Source: JAKFEW01 sp036675505 (lineage in GTDB: Bacteria; Cyanobacteriota; Sericytochromatia; S15B-MN24; JAQBPE01). Taken from it: a stretch of 64,000 nucleotides of DNA. Below, in pieces: positions 42,398 to 50,726 of this stretch. The notes under the pieces are model-generated. The model was not told the origin of the DNA. It was given only the letters and a program-made list of their open reading frames with translations, and did no database searches. Where the stretch lies: NCBI GenBank assembly GCA_036675505.1, contig JAKFEW010000009.1:56593-120592 (forward strand), written 5' to 3'. Each line of letters starts with the position of its first letter. The stretch's first letter is position 1. The translations under genes were made by a program, and so were the position numbers.

Positions 42398-44065
42398 TCA
42401 GGAGTTCACGGGCTCGCGCAGCGCGCGGCGTAGGATCTTGCCGACGTTCGTCTTCGGCAGCTCCGTCCGGAACTCGACCGAGCGCGGGATCTTGTAGCCG
42501 GTCAGCCCCTCGCGACAATGGGCGATAACTTCCTCTTCCGTCAGGCTCTGGTCCTTCTTGACCACGAAGGCCTTCACGGCCTCGCCGCTGTTCTCGTTCG
42601 GCACGCCGATGACGGCCACCTCGAGCACCTTCGGGTTCGTCGCGATCACGTCCTCGACCTCGTTGGGGTACACGTTGAAGCCGGAGACGAGGATCATGTC
42701 CTTCTTGCGATCGACGATGCGGAAGAAGCCGTCCGGCGCCAGCACGGCCACGTCGCCGGTGTACAGCCAGCCGTCCTTGATGACCTTGGCGGTCTCGTCG
42801 GGGCGGTTGTAGTAGCCCTGCATCACCTGCGGGCCGCGCGCGCACAGCTCACCGGGCTCGCCCATCGGCACCTCGTTGTCGTCCTCGTCGACCAGCTTGA
42901 TCTCCGTGTTCGGCACGGGCATGCCGATCGTGCCGATCTGCTCGGTGCCGTCGACCGGGTTGCACGAGACGACGGGCGAGGCCTCCGTGAGGCCGTAGCC
43001 CTCGACGAGCGTGGTGCCCGTGACCTGCTTCCAGCGCTCGGCCACGGCGCGCTGCACCGCCATCGCGCCGCCGACCACGATCTTGAGGTCCTTGAAGTTC
43101 AGCTTGCGGAACTCCTCGTTGTTGAGCAGGCCGTTGAAGAGCGTGTTCACGCCCGACATCACGGTGAAGCGCGTCTGCGAGAGCTCCTTCACGAAGGCGG
43201 GGATGTCGCGCGGGTTGGTGATGAGGATGTTGTGGCCGCCATAGCGGCAGAACGTCAGGCAGTTCACCGTGAGCGAGAAGATGTGGTAGAGCGGCAGCGG
43301 CGTGATGATGACTTCCTCGCCTTCCTTGAGCCGCGGCGCCATCCAGGTGCTGATTTGCTCGACGTTCGCGAGGATGTTGCCGTGGGTCAGCACGGCGCCC
43401 TTGCTGACGCCGGTGGTGCCGCCCGTGTACTGGAGGAAGGCGATGTCGTCGTGGCCGAGCGTCACGGTGGGCGCCGTGAGCCTGGCGCCGCGTGCGAGCG
43501 CATCCTTGAAGCCGATCGCCTTCGGTAAGTTGAAGGCCGGCACCATCTTTCTGACGTGCTTCACGACCAGGTTCATGATCAGCCCCTTCGGGAAGGGGTG
43601 CATGTCGCCGAGCTCGGTGACGATCACGTGCTTGATGTCGGTGTCGCCGAGGACCTCCTCGAGGTTGTTGGCGAAGTTGGCCACGATCACGATCGCCTTG
43701 GCGCCCGAGTCCTTGAACTGATGAGCCATCTCGCGCGGCGTGTAGAGCGGGTTCGTGTTCACCACGACGAGACCCGCGCGCAGCGCGCCAAAGAGCGCGA
43801 TCGGGTACTGTAGGATGTTCGGCATCTGCAGCGCGATGCGATCACCCTTTTCGAGCTTGAGATCCTCGCGGAGGAACGCGGCGAACTGGTTCGAGAGCCG
43901 ATCGATGTCGCAGAAGTGCAGGGTCTTGCCCATGCAGGTGTAGGCGGGCTTGTCGCCGAAGCGCGCGCAGCCCTGCGTGATCACGTCGAGGATCGACTGG
44001 TATCGACCCGTATCGACGGTCGCGGGCACGCCCTTGGGGTAGTGCTGCAGCCAGATCTTCTCCAT
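42398..44065 (-). CDS. fadD: Long-chain fatty acid-CoA ligase
   Basis: A 555-residue acyl-adenylate-forming enzyme that activates fatty acids with ATP and CoA. The ATP-binding loop 'YTGGTTGVSKGAVLTH' is near residue 210. 'YGLTEASPVV', 'YTGDVAVLAPDGFFRIVDRKKD' and the C-terminal Lys in 'LPKTNVGKILRRALRE' are intact. The N-terminal sequence and length match FadD. GGAGG lies 6 bases before the ATG. The leader contains a strong hairpin (44079-44107). No other beta-oxidation gene is adjacent. Confidence 0.93.
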   Translation of the reverse strand: MEKIWLQHYPKGVPATVDTGRYQSILDVITQGCARFGDKPAYTCMGKTLHFCDIDRLSNQFAAFLREDLKLEKGDRIALQMPNILQYPIALFGALRAGLVVVNTNPLYTPREMAHQFKDSGAKAIVIVANFANNLEEVLGDTDIKHVIVTELGDMHPFPKGLIMNLVVKHVRKMVPAFNLPKAIGFKDALARGARLTAPTVTLGHDDIAFLQYTGGTTGVSKGAVLTHGNILANVEQISTWMAPRLKEGEEVIITPLPLYHIFSLTVNCLTFCRYGGHNILITNPRDIPAFVKELSQTRFTVMSGVNTLFNGLLNNEEFRKLNFKDLKIVVGGAMAVQRAVAERWKQVTGTTLVEGYGLTEASPVVSCNPVDGTEQIGTIGMPVPNTEIKLVDEDDNEVPMGEPGELCARGPQVMQGYYNRPDETAKVIKDGWLYTGDVAVLAPDGFFRIVDRKKDMILVSGFNVYPNEVEDVIATNPKVLEVAVIGVPNENSGEAVKAFVVKKDQSLTEEEVIAHCREGLTGYKIPRSVEFRTELPKTNVGKILRRALREPVNS

Positions 44066-44078
44066 GCGGTCCTCCGAA

Positions 44079-44107
44079 GGGGGGCGACTTACGGACGCTC
44101 GCCCCCC
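44079..44107 (-). promoter_or_regulatory. 9-bp hairpin in the fadD leader
   Basis: GGGGGGCGA (44079-44087) and TCGCCCCCC (44099-44107) form a perfect 9-bp stem with an 11-base loop. On the minus strand it lies just before the fadD SD (GGAGG at 44071-44075) and 50 bases after the stop of the gene at 44157. It may end that transcript, or fold next to the fadD ribosome-binding site. There is no T tract. Confidence 0.45.
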
Positions 44108-44156
44108 GACAGGTTACCACACCGCGCCGGAGCGCGGGCCGCCACGATCCGGCGGC

Positions 44157-44471
44157 TCAGACGATCCCCTGGAGCTCCTCTTCTTCGGTCGGCGCGAACG
44201 GCGTCGTGCCGGGCAGCACGGCGCTGAGGTGGAAGCCGCCCGACGGCAGCTCGACGCACAGCGCGACGTTGGCCTCGAGCAGGCGGCCATCGGGCAGCTC
44301 GAGCTGGTAGGTCTGCGGGAACGCGACAGGCACGTCGCTCGCGAGCTCGATCCAGGTCACGTGGATGTGGTCCACGGGGGCAGACGCGCCCGTGGCGATA
44401 TGGCGTTCTTCGCTGGCGACGACGGTGACCTCGGTGGTCGTGCCTTCGCGATCGGTCAGGTTGATGAACAT
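44157..44471 (-). CDS. Small protein of unknown function
   Basis: A 104-residue, beta-rich, acidic soluble protein ('VDHIHVTWIELASDVPVAF', 'LPDGRLLEANVALCVELP'). It has no signal, membrane segment or known motif. A perfect AAGGAGG lies 8 bases before the ATG. It is upstream of fadD on the same strand, separated from it by 91 bases and a hairpin, so co-transcription is possible but not certain. Confidence 0.6.
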   Translation of the reverse strand: MFINLTDREGTTTEVTVVASEERHIATGASAPVDHIHVTWIELASDVPVAFPQTYQLELPDGRLLEANVALCVELPSGGFHLSAVLPGTTPFAPTEEEELQGIV

Positions 44472-44674
44472 CTAGGATGCCTCCTTCCGGCTGCTGGACT
44501 TCACGGCGCCATCATCGCCCCGGCCGCGCGATCGCGCGTCCGGAGCAAACACGGAGCCTGTGGGCCTGGTGCCGGATGCGGCTCATAGACCGTCGCTCGC
44601 CACTAGGATGGCACCCAGGCGCGGACCTAAGATGCCCTCGGGCGGCCCACGGAGTGCGGGGCCTAGGAGGGGTT

Positions 44675-45187
44675 ATGGACGATCGTTTTGAACGGGTCCG
44701 CATCGGGCGTCGCCGCGTCAACGGCGGGCTCGCGGCCATCGCGATGGGGCTGTTCGCGGCCTCGTTGGCGCTGGATCTGGTCTATCTCGTGGGTGCCACC
44801 AGTGTCTGGTACGACGCATCCTGGTTCGTGCTGCTCGCGGGCGCCATCGCGCTCGTCGCCTCGATCGTGCCTGGCATCTCGGCCTGGCTGGACGAAAGCC
44901 GGCGCGGCGAATTGTACATGGCCCGGGACGACGACGGGCGCATGGTGGTCCTCGGCACCGCCTTCGTGGTGGCGATGGCGAACCTCGTGCTGCGATTCAA
45001 CCATGGCGCGGTGGTCGGGACTGAGCTCGGCACGGCGATCGCGCTGACGATCGGCTCCCTGGCGCTCATGGGCTTCGCTGGCCCGATCGGCGACTGGTTG
45101 GCGGATCGGCTCCCGGCAGGCCGTCGGGGCGCGCGGGTCACCGCCACCGAGGAACGCGCTCGCGAGCGCGAAACGACACGCTTCTAG
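44675..45187 (+). CDS. DUF2231-like membrane protein
   Basis: A 170-residue inner-membrane protein with four predicted helices (about 18-40, 48-68, 88-108 and 115-137) and a basic, charged C-terminal tail. The arrangement and the 'LVASIVPGISAWLD' segment resemble the next gene and the DUF2231 family. AGGAGGGG precedes the ATG. The family's role is unknown. It is followed after 33 bases by a second member, so they probably form a pair. Confidence 0.7.
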   Translation: MDDRFERVRIGRRRVNGGLAAIAMGLFAASLALDLVYLVGATSVWYDASWFVLLAGAIALVASIVPGISAWLDESRRGELYMARDDDGRMVVLGTAFVVAMANLVLRFNHGAVVGTELGTAIALTIGSLALMGFAGPIGDWLADRLPAGRRGARVTATEERARERETTRF

Positions 45188-45220
45188 GGCACGGCGACAG
45201 CCACGGAAAGGACGGTTTCC

Positions 45221-45739
45221 ATGCGCAGCAAGGCGAAGGTTGGTGGGCACCCGATCCACCCGATGCTCGTCCCGGTGCCGATCGGCCTGTTCGTGGGCGC
45301 GCTGGCGGCCGACGCGGCCTACCAGTTCACGGCCAACGTCTTCTTCTACGACCTGGCCTGGTGGGCCATGGCGGGCGGCATCGTCGGCGCGCTCGCCGCG
45401 GCCATCCCGGGGCTGATCGACTACCTGACCGTCGCCCGCCTGTCACGGGCGCGCGCCATCGCGACGTCCCACCTGATCATCAACCTGACGGTGGTGGGCC
45501 TGTACTTGGTGAATTGCTACGTGCGATACGGGCATGGCGCGCTCACCGGCACCGCCTGGGGGCTGGCCTTCAGCCTCGAGGTCGTGTCGATCGCGCTCCT
45601 GTCCGTTTCCGGGTGGCTGGGTGGCGAGATGGTCTACCGCTTCGGCATCGGCATCGAGCGCGAGGCGATGCGCATCAGCATGCTGGACGAGGACCGCGTC
45701 CGCCTCGAAAAGGCGGACGAGGAACACGTCCTGCGCTGA
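45221..45739 (+). CDS. DUF2231 membrane protein
   Basis: A 172-residue inner-membrane protein with the hallmark N-terminus 'GHPIHPMLVPVPIGLFVGAL' of DUF2231 and four helices. 'AIPGLIDYLTV' after helix 2 is also typical. The His-Pro pair at the membrane edge could bind a cofactor, but no function is established. It lies downstream of a related gene (44675). A long perfect palindrome follows its stop. Confidence 0.85.
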   Translation: MRSKAKVGGHPIHPMLVPVPIGLFVGALAADAAYQFTANVFFYDLAWWAMAGGIVGALAAAIPGLIDYLTVARLSRARAIATSHLIINLTVVGLYLVNCYVRYGHGALTGTAWGLAFSLEVVSIALLSVSGWLGGEMVYRFGIGIEREAMRISMLDEDRVRLEKADEEHVLR

Positions 45740-45755
45740 GGCGGCGAGGACCCAT

Positions 45756-45787
45756 CCGCCCCCGGGGCCCGCGGGCCCCGGGGGCGG
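45756..45787 (+). terminator. Perfect 32-bp all-GC palindrome
   Basis: Positions 45756-45771 are the exact reverse complement of 45772-45787, with no mismatch and only G and C. It starts 17 bases after the DUF2231 stop and ends 20 bases before the next start, and is followed by CCCCGTTT. A terminator stem with a short T run is the likeliest role. In RNA the centre must open to form a loop. Confidence 0.7.
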
Positions 45788-45807
45788 CCCCGTTTGAGAG
45801 GTGAGCC

Positions 45808-48015
45808 ATGCACGCGGGGATTTTCAAGCTGTTCCCTGGCCGTCTGATGGTGCATTGGGGCCATGCGCTCGCCTCACTGGACGATCAGGCGCGCGTGACG
45901 GGCGGGTTCGACGGGTTCTACCTGCACAAGACCCGCTTCCTGTCACGGCTCGCACCGCGCGTGGACGGGGTGCCGCCGCGTCGCGTGTCGGCCAACGTGC
46001 TCGAGCCCCATGCCGCGATCGCCTACTGGCTCGCCGGCGCCAGCGAGGACGCCGCCGGGCCGGGCGAGATCGCCGAGAAGGCCATCGAGCTGCAGGCCGA
46101 CCTGGCGATCATCCCGGGCGAGGACGGCACAGGCGCCCTGCGCGTGGCGATCACGGCGACCAACCACGGGCTCGGCCCGCTCGAGATCGAGCTCGCCCTC
46201 GCGCTCGAAGCGGATTTCGCCGCAGACAGCGAGGCCCGCGAGGGGCACCGGCAGCAGCAGGCCCCGATCGATACGGCCTGGGACCCGGCCGATCGCCGCC
46301 TGAGCTTCACCTACCGCCACCCCGCGCTCGCGCATTCGACCGAAGTCGCCGTGCTCGACGGCCACCCCACGTGGCGGGACGGTGCGCTGGCGTGGCACCT
46401 GACCCTCGCGCCGCAGCACCCCGTGCAGGTCGCGATCGAGGTCCGGCCCCACTTCCTGGGGGCCCCGTTCGTGCCGGCGCCGCCCGGCACGATCGAGGCC
46501 GCCGCCGAGGCCTGGGCCGTGGCCTGCGCCCGTCTCGAGACGCCGAACATGGGGGTCCAGGCGGTGTGGGACCAGGCGGTCGAGGACCTCGGCGCGATGC
46601 GCCTGATGACTGGGCCGGGGGCCCAGATCCACGTGCCCGCGGCCGGCCTACCCTACTACCAGGCGCTCTTCGGACGCGACAGCCTGACGACCGCCTGGCA
46701 GGCCGGGATGATCAATCCGGCGATGGTGAGGGGTGTCGTCGAGGCGATCGCCGCGCGCCTCGGCACGCGCTACGAGGATCGCCACGACGAGCAGCCCGGC
46801 CGCGTGATCCACCAGCACCAGCGCGATCCGCTCGCGCTGCTGGGGCTCTCGCCGTTCGGCGCCTATTACGGCGATTACGCCGGGCCCGGCATGTTCCTGG
46901 TGGCGCTCGGCTGGCACTTCGCGCTGACCGGCGATCGGGCGTTCCAGCGGGAGATGCGCGGGGCGGCGGATCGCGTGCTGGCGTGGATGGACCGCGACGG
47001 CGATCGCGACGGCGACGGGTTCTACGAATACGACACGCGCGCGGGCGCGTGGGGCACCAAGAACCAGGGGTGGAAGGACTCGGGCGAGGCGATCCTCGAG
47101 GCGGACGGCGGCTGCGTCGCCAACCCGATCGCGGCGGTCGAGATCCAGGGCTACTACTACGCCGCCAAGCAGCTCACCGGGCTCGTTCGGCTGTTCATGG
47201 GCGACGTCGCGGGCGGGCTCGGCCTGCTCAACGAGGCCCAGGACCTCAAGCGGCGCTTCAACGCCGCCTACTGGCTGCCGGAAGAGCGCTGCTACGCGCT
47301 CGCGCTCGGGCCGGACAAGCGGCCGGTCGCCACGGTGTCGAGCAACGCCGCCCAGTGCCTGGCCTGCGGCATCGTCGATCGCGACAAGGCCGCCGCGCTG
47401 GCCGGGCGGATGATGGCCCCCGACATGTTCAGCGGCTGGGGCGTGCGCACGCTGTCGAGCGCCCACCCCGCCTACAACCCGTTCGCCTACCACCTCGGCG
47501 CGGTCTGGCCGTCCGAGAACGGCTCGATCGCGCTGGGCTTCAAGCGTTACGGCCTGTCCGCGCTCGCGGCCGACCTCGCGAAGGGCCTCTTCGACGCGGC
47601 CGCCACCTTCGACGGCCACCGGCCGCCCGAGGTGATCGGCGGCCACCCGCGCGACCGCCGCCATCCCCACCCGGGCATCTACCCGGATTCCTGCGCGCCG
47701 CAGGCCTGGTCCGCGAGCGCGATGGTGATGCTCGTCCAGACCCTGACCGGCATCTTGCCGCTCGCGCCGGCCGGGCTGGTGGCGATCGACCCGGACCTGC
47801 CCGACTGGCTGCCCGAGCTCGCGCTTCGCGACCTGCCGATCGGCGGCGCGCGGGTCACGCTGCGCTTCCGGCGCGACGCCTCGGGCCACACCGACTGGGA
47901 CGCGCGGGTCAGCCCGGGGGGGCCGCGCGTGATCCGCCAGGCCCCGCCGGAGAGCCTGCACGACGGCGTGTTCGATCGGCTCGGCGACCTCGTCGCCTCG
48001 CTGATCGCGATTTAG
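45808..48015 (+). CDS. Amylo-alpha-1,6-glucosidase / glycogen debranching-type enzyme
   Basis: A 735-residue cytoplasmic protein. Residues 1-240 form an N-terminal beta domain ('GGFDGFYLHKTRFLSRLAPRV') as in bacterial debranching-like proteins. The C-terminal (alpha/alpha)6 barrel has 'YYQALFGRDSLTTAWQAGM', 'FYEYDTRAGAWGTKNQGWKDS' and 'WPSENGSIALGFKRYG', typical of GDE_C enzymes. It should hydrolyse alpha-1,6 branches or related glucans. In some genomes this family has been linked to polysaccharide or trehalose-type metabolism, so the exact substrate is open. It is followed after 12 bases by an SDR gene. Confidence 0.85.
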   Translation: MHAGIFKLFPGRLMVHWGHALASLDDQARVTGGFDGFYLHKTRFLSRLAPRVDGVPPRRVSANVLEPHAAIAYWLAGASEDAAGPGEIAEKAIELQADLAIIPGEDGTGALRVAITATNHGLGPLEIELALALEADFAADSEAREGHRQQQAPIDTAWDPADRRLSFTYRHPALAHSTEVAVLDGHPTWRDGALAWHLTLAPQHPVQVAIEVRPHFLGAPFVPAPPGTIEAAAEAWAVACARLETPNMGVQAVWDQAVEDLGAMRLMTGPGAQIHVPAAGLPYYQALFGRDSLTTAWQAGMINPAMVRGVVEAIAARLGTRYEDRHDEQPGRVIHQHQRDPLALLGLSPFGAYYGDYAGPGMFLVALGWHFALTGDRAFQREMRGAADRVLAWMDRDGDRDGDGFYEYDTRAGAWGTKNQGWKDSGEAILEADGGCVANPIAAVEIQGYYYAAKQLTGLVRLFMGDVAGGLGLLNEAQDLKRRFNAAYWLPEERCYALALGPDKRPVATVSSNAAQCLACGIVDRDKAAALAGRMMAPDMFSGWGVRTLSSAHPAYNPFAYHLGAVWPSENGSIALGFKRYGLSALAADLAKGLFDAAATFDGHRPPEVIGGHPRDRRHPHPGIYPDSCAPQAWSASAMVMLVQTLTGILPLAPAGLVAIDPDLPDWLPELALRDLPIGGARVTLRFRRDASGHTDWDARVSPGGPRVIRQAPPESLHDGVFDRLGDLVASLIAI

Positions 48016-48027
48016 GAGGGATGCCCC

Positions 48028-49023
48028 ATGCCCAAACCGATCGGCGACCAGGTCGTCGTCATCACCGGCGCCAGCAGCGGCATCGGCTTCGAGGCCGCCC
48101 GGATGTTCGCGGCGCGGGGCGCCCGCGTGGTCGCTGCCGCGCGCAACGTCGAAGGACTCGAGACGCTGGTGGCCGCGATCCGCGACGCCGGCGGGCGGGC
48201 GATCGCCGTGCCGACCGACGTCGCGGACCCCGACGCCGTCGAGCGTCTCGCGGACGCCGCCGAGGACGCGTTCGGGCGCATCGACACGTGGATCAACAAC
48301 GCGGCCCTGTCGTTCTACGCCCGGTTCGAGGACGCCACGCTCGCGGAGCTGCGGCACCAGTTCGACGTCAATTACTGGGGCAACGTGCACGGCTTCAAGG
48401 CCGCGATCCCGCGCATGCGGCGCAGCGGCGGCGGCGTGGTCATGAGCGTGGCGTCGGCGCTCTCGGACTTCGCGATCCCGCTGCAGGCGAACTACTGCGC
48501 CACCAAGCACGCCCTGCGCGCGCTCACGGAGGCCCTGCGCATCGAGCTCGCGGCGGCCTGTGACCCCATCGACGTGGTGTTGATCAAGCCGCCGTCGGTC
48601 GACACGCCCTTCTTCCGCCACGCGCGCACCAGGATGGGCGTCCTGCCGAAGCCAGTCTGGCCCGTCTACGACCCCGCGGTGATCGCGCGGCGCATCGTGC
48701 GGGCGGCGGAGCATCCCACCCGCGAGGTGATGGTGGGCGGCGCCCCGCAGCTCTTCAAGGCGATCCACACGCTCGCGCCCACGCTCTACGAGTGGCACCA
48801 GGCGCGCCACGGCATCCGCGGCCAGCTGACCGAGGTGCCGAAGCGCCTGGACGACCCGTCGAACTTCGACGCGCCGGTCCGCGAGCCGGGTCGGGCGCGC
48901 GAAACTGGCGACGGCTGGCGCGCGAGCTGGGTGATGTGGCTCGAGGAGCATCCGGGCGTCGCGATGACCGCCGCGGCCACGCTGGCGGCAGCGGCCACGG
49001 CCGTGGCCCGCAGTCGGCGCTGA
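48028..49023 (+). CDS. Short-chain dehydrogenase/reductase with C-terminal hydrophobic tail
   Basis: A 331-residue SDR oxidoreductase. The NAD(P)-binding 'TGASSGIG' is at 13-20, 'NNAA' at 90-93, and the catalytic Ser143, Tyr156 and Lys160 ('YCATK') are in place. It is about 80 residues longer than a classical SDR. The extra C-terminus ends in a predicted membrane-binding helix (about 308-327). AGGAGGG precedes the ATG. It lies 12 bases after the debranching-enzyme gene, so the two probably form an operon. The substrate is unknown. Confidence 0.88.
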   Translation: MPKPIGDQVVVITGASSGIGFEAARMFAARGARVVAAARNVEGLETLVAAIRDAGGRAIAVPTDVADPDAVERLADAAEDAFGRIDTWINNAALSFYARFEDATLAELRHQFDVNYWGNVHGFKAAIPRMRRSGGGVVMSVASALSDFAIPLQANYCATKHALRALTEALRIELAAACDPIDVVLIKPPSVDTPFFRHARTRMGVLPKPVWPVYDPAVIARRIVRAAEHPTREVMVGGAPQLFKAIHTLAPTLYEWHQARHGIRGQLTEVPKRLDDPSNFDAPVREPGRARETGDGWRASWVMWLEEHPGVAMTAAATLAAAATAVARSRR

Positions 49024-49117
49024 GCCCCGGCGGGACTTCCGTCGCCCGCCTGGTGACAGCGGATCCGAAACCCAGTTTCATATGATGAGGCAAACCAGGG
49101 TCAGGGAGGGTCGTCCC

Positions 49118-49693
49118 ATGGTTGGTTACCACCGCGCGCTGATCGGTTACGCGGAGCTCGCCTCGATCCGGGGTGGCGCGAGCATCTGGAGCCCGTTCCG
49201 CACGGCGCCGTTCGTGCCCGCGGACCTGGATTCCTTCCGCGGCATCGGCGCCAACGACCTCGATACGGCGCCGGACCGCATCGCCAGGGGCGATCGGCCA
49301 TGGGGCCTATGGGAAGGCGACCAGCTCCTGGCGTATGGCTGGTCCACCACCCGGCCCACCGCGTTCCGCAACCTGTTCGAGGTGCGGCCCGCGCCCGGCG
49401 AGGCCTATTTCTACGACTTCTTCACCCATCCGAGCCAGCGCGGCCGCAGCTGCTACCCGCTGCTGCTCGTGGGCATCGCCGACGCCCTCGCGGCGGAGGG
49501 CGTGAAGGCGGGCTGGATCGCCGTTGCGGAGTCCAACACGTCGTCTTGGCGCGGCGTGCACAAGGCCGGCTTCCTGTACGGCGGGGACGTCCTCACGATC
49601 CAGCGGCGGCTGGGGATGGTCGTGCGCCGCGGCGTCGCGCCCGCACCGCCGATTCGGCTGCGCGCGCGCGGCCTGCTGCTGCGGGCAGCCTGA
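49118..49693 (+). CDS. GNAT-like acetyltransferase
   Basis: A 191-residue protein with a GNAT-type pattern: 'WGLWEGDQLLAYGWS', 'AYFYDFFTHPSQRGRSCYPLLL' (the acetyl-CoA loop, R-G-R-x-C in place of Q/R-x-x-G-x-G/A) and 'AVAESNTSSWRGVHKAGFLYGGD'. The start is set at ATG 49118, with AGGGAGGG 7 bases upstream. An ATG at 49082 in the same frame lies within a -10-like TATGAT. The acceptor is unknown. It is convergent with a second acyltransferase-like gene at 49722, and a polysaccharide role is possible. Confidence 0.7.
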   Translation: MVGYHRALIGYAELASIRGGASIWSPFRTAPFVPADLDSFRGIGANDLDTAPDRIARGDRPWGLWEGDQLLAYGWSTTRPTAFRNLFEVRPAPGEAYFYDFFTHPSQRGRSCYPLLLVGIADALAAEGVKAGWIAVAESNTSSWRGVHKAGFLYGGDVLTIQRRLGMVVRRGVAPAPPIRLRARGLLLRAA

Positions 49694-49721
49694 GGACGGT
49701 TTCCCCGGCTCCCGCCTTGGG

Positions 49722-50702
49722 TCAGGCCGCCCGGCGGCCGCGGGTCAGCTGCCAGAGCGCGCCCAGCGTGCTGCCGACCGCGCTGGTGTGCACGGCCGTC
49801 GCGTAAGGCCGGGGGGTGGCGCCAAAGCTCATCTTGTAGGCGTTCACCCCCGCCAAGCGCCCGCTCGGCATGAAGTCGCAAACGGCGTCGCCCTGGGCCT
49901 GAAGCCAGGCGAGCGAGGCGGCCACCAGCCACGGGCTGACGTGGCGCCGCTCGTACGCCTCGGCCCGTGCCAGGTGCAGCGCCATGGCGATCGCCCCGCG
50001 CCGCGCGATCAGGCGGAAGCCGGCGAGCTCGCCCGCGTGCATGGCCCGGAAGAGCACCAGCCTGGGCCCGCCGTGGCGCAGCAACGCCCGGAAGTAGTCC
50101 GCGTCGTGCCGCCAGCGCGTGTATTCCCAGGCCGCCGCATGGGCCTCGTAGAGGGGCCAGAAGCGCGCGAGGTCCGCTTCGCCGGGCGCTTCGACCACCT
50201 CGAGCTCATAGCCGACCTCTTCGGCCCGCCGCAGCGATTTGCGGCGCGAGTCGGTCATGGCCCGGCGCTGGGCCTCCGGCGCCTCCAGGCGGAGGCACAG
50301 GCTGTCATCCTCGGTTAGGTGACCGCTCGCGGGCATGTGCGGACCGGTGGCGTGCGGGTTGCCCGTGACGACCATGTTCGGGTAGCGCCGACGCGCCAGG
50401 CGGAACGCCGCGTCGGCCTGGGCCGCCGTGAGCGGCACGGGCGCGACGAGTCCGCCGTACGCGGCGCCGAGGCCGGCGTGGGCCTCGTGCACCAGGCCGC
50501 GGAACTTGGGGGCCACCGCCAGCGGCAGCAAGGCTTCCGCGCCGTTCGCGAACCGCACGAGCGCACAATCCGGCCGGAAGCCCGCGCTGGCTTCCCAGGT
50601 CCGGTACCAGGCGGGCGCGTGGAAAAAGGTGGCGTCTGGACAGCGGTCCACGAAGGCATCCCAGGCCGCGTCGGGCAGGCCCCATTCGATTGCGGTGCTC
50701 AT
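49722..50702 (-). CDS. FemAB/BioF2-like acyltransferase (GNAT fold)
   Basis: A 326-residue protein of the FemAB-like 'acetyltransferase 6' group. It has an N-terminal 'ATFFHAPAWYRTWEASAG', the middle 'RRKSLRRAEEVGYELEVVE' and C-terminal 'YERRHVSPWLVAASLAWLQAQG' and 'NAYKMSFGATPRPY' blocks. Members act in exopolysaccharide or cell-wall biosynthesis, or are associated with it. The start codon is 24 bases upstream of the flippase stop, in the same orientation, which supports a polysaccharide role. An AAGGAGG lies about 7 bases before the ATG. Confidence 0.78.
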   Translation of the reverse strand: MSTAIEWGLPDAAWDAFVDRCPDATFFHAPAWYRTWEASAGFRPDCALVRFANGAEALLPLAVAPKFRGLVHEAHAGLGAAYGGLVAPVPLTAAQADAAFRLARRRYPNMVVTGNPHATGPHMPASGHLTEDDSLCLRLEAPEAQRRAMTDSRRKSLRRAEEVGYELEVVEAPGEADLARFWPLYEAHAAAWEYTRWRHDADYFRALLRHGGPRLVLFRAMHAGELAGFRLIARRGAIAMALHLARAEAYERRHVSPWLVAASLAWLQAQGDAVCDFMPSGRLAGVNAYKMSFGATPRPYATAVHTSAVGSTLGALWQLTRGRRAA

Positions 50703-50726
50703 CCTCCACCCTCCTTTCGTCGGTTG

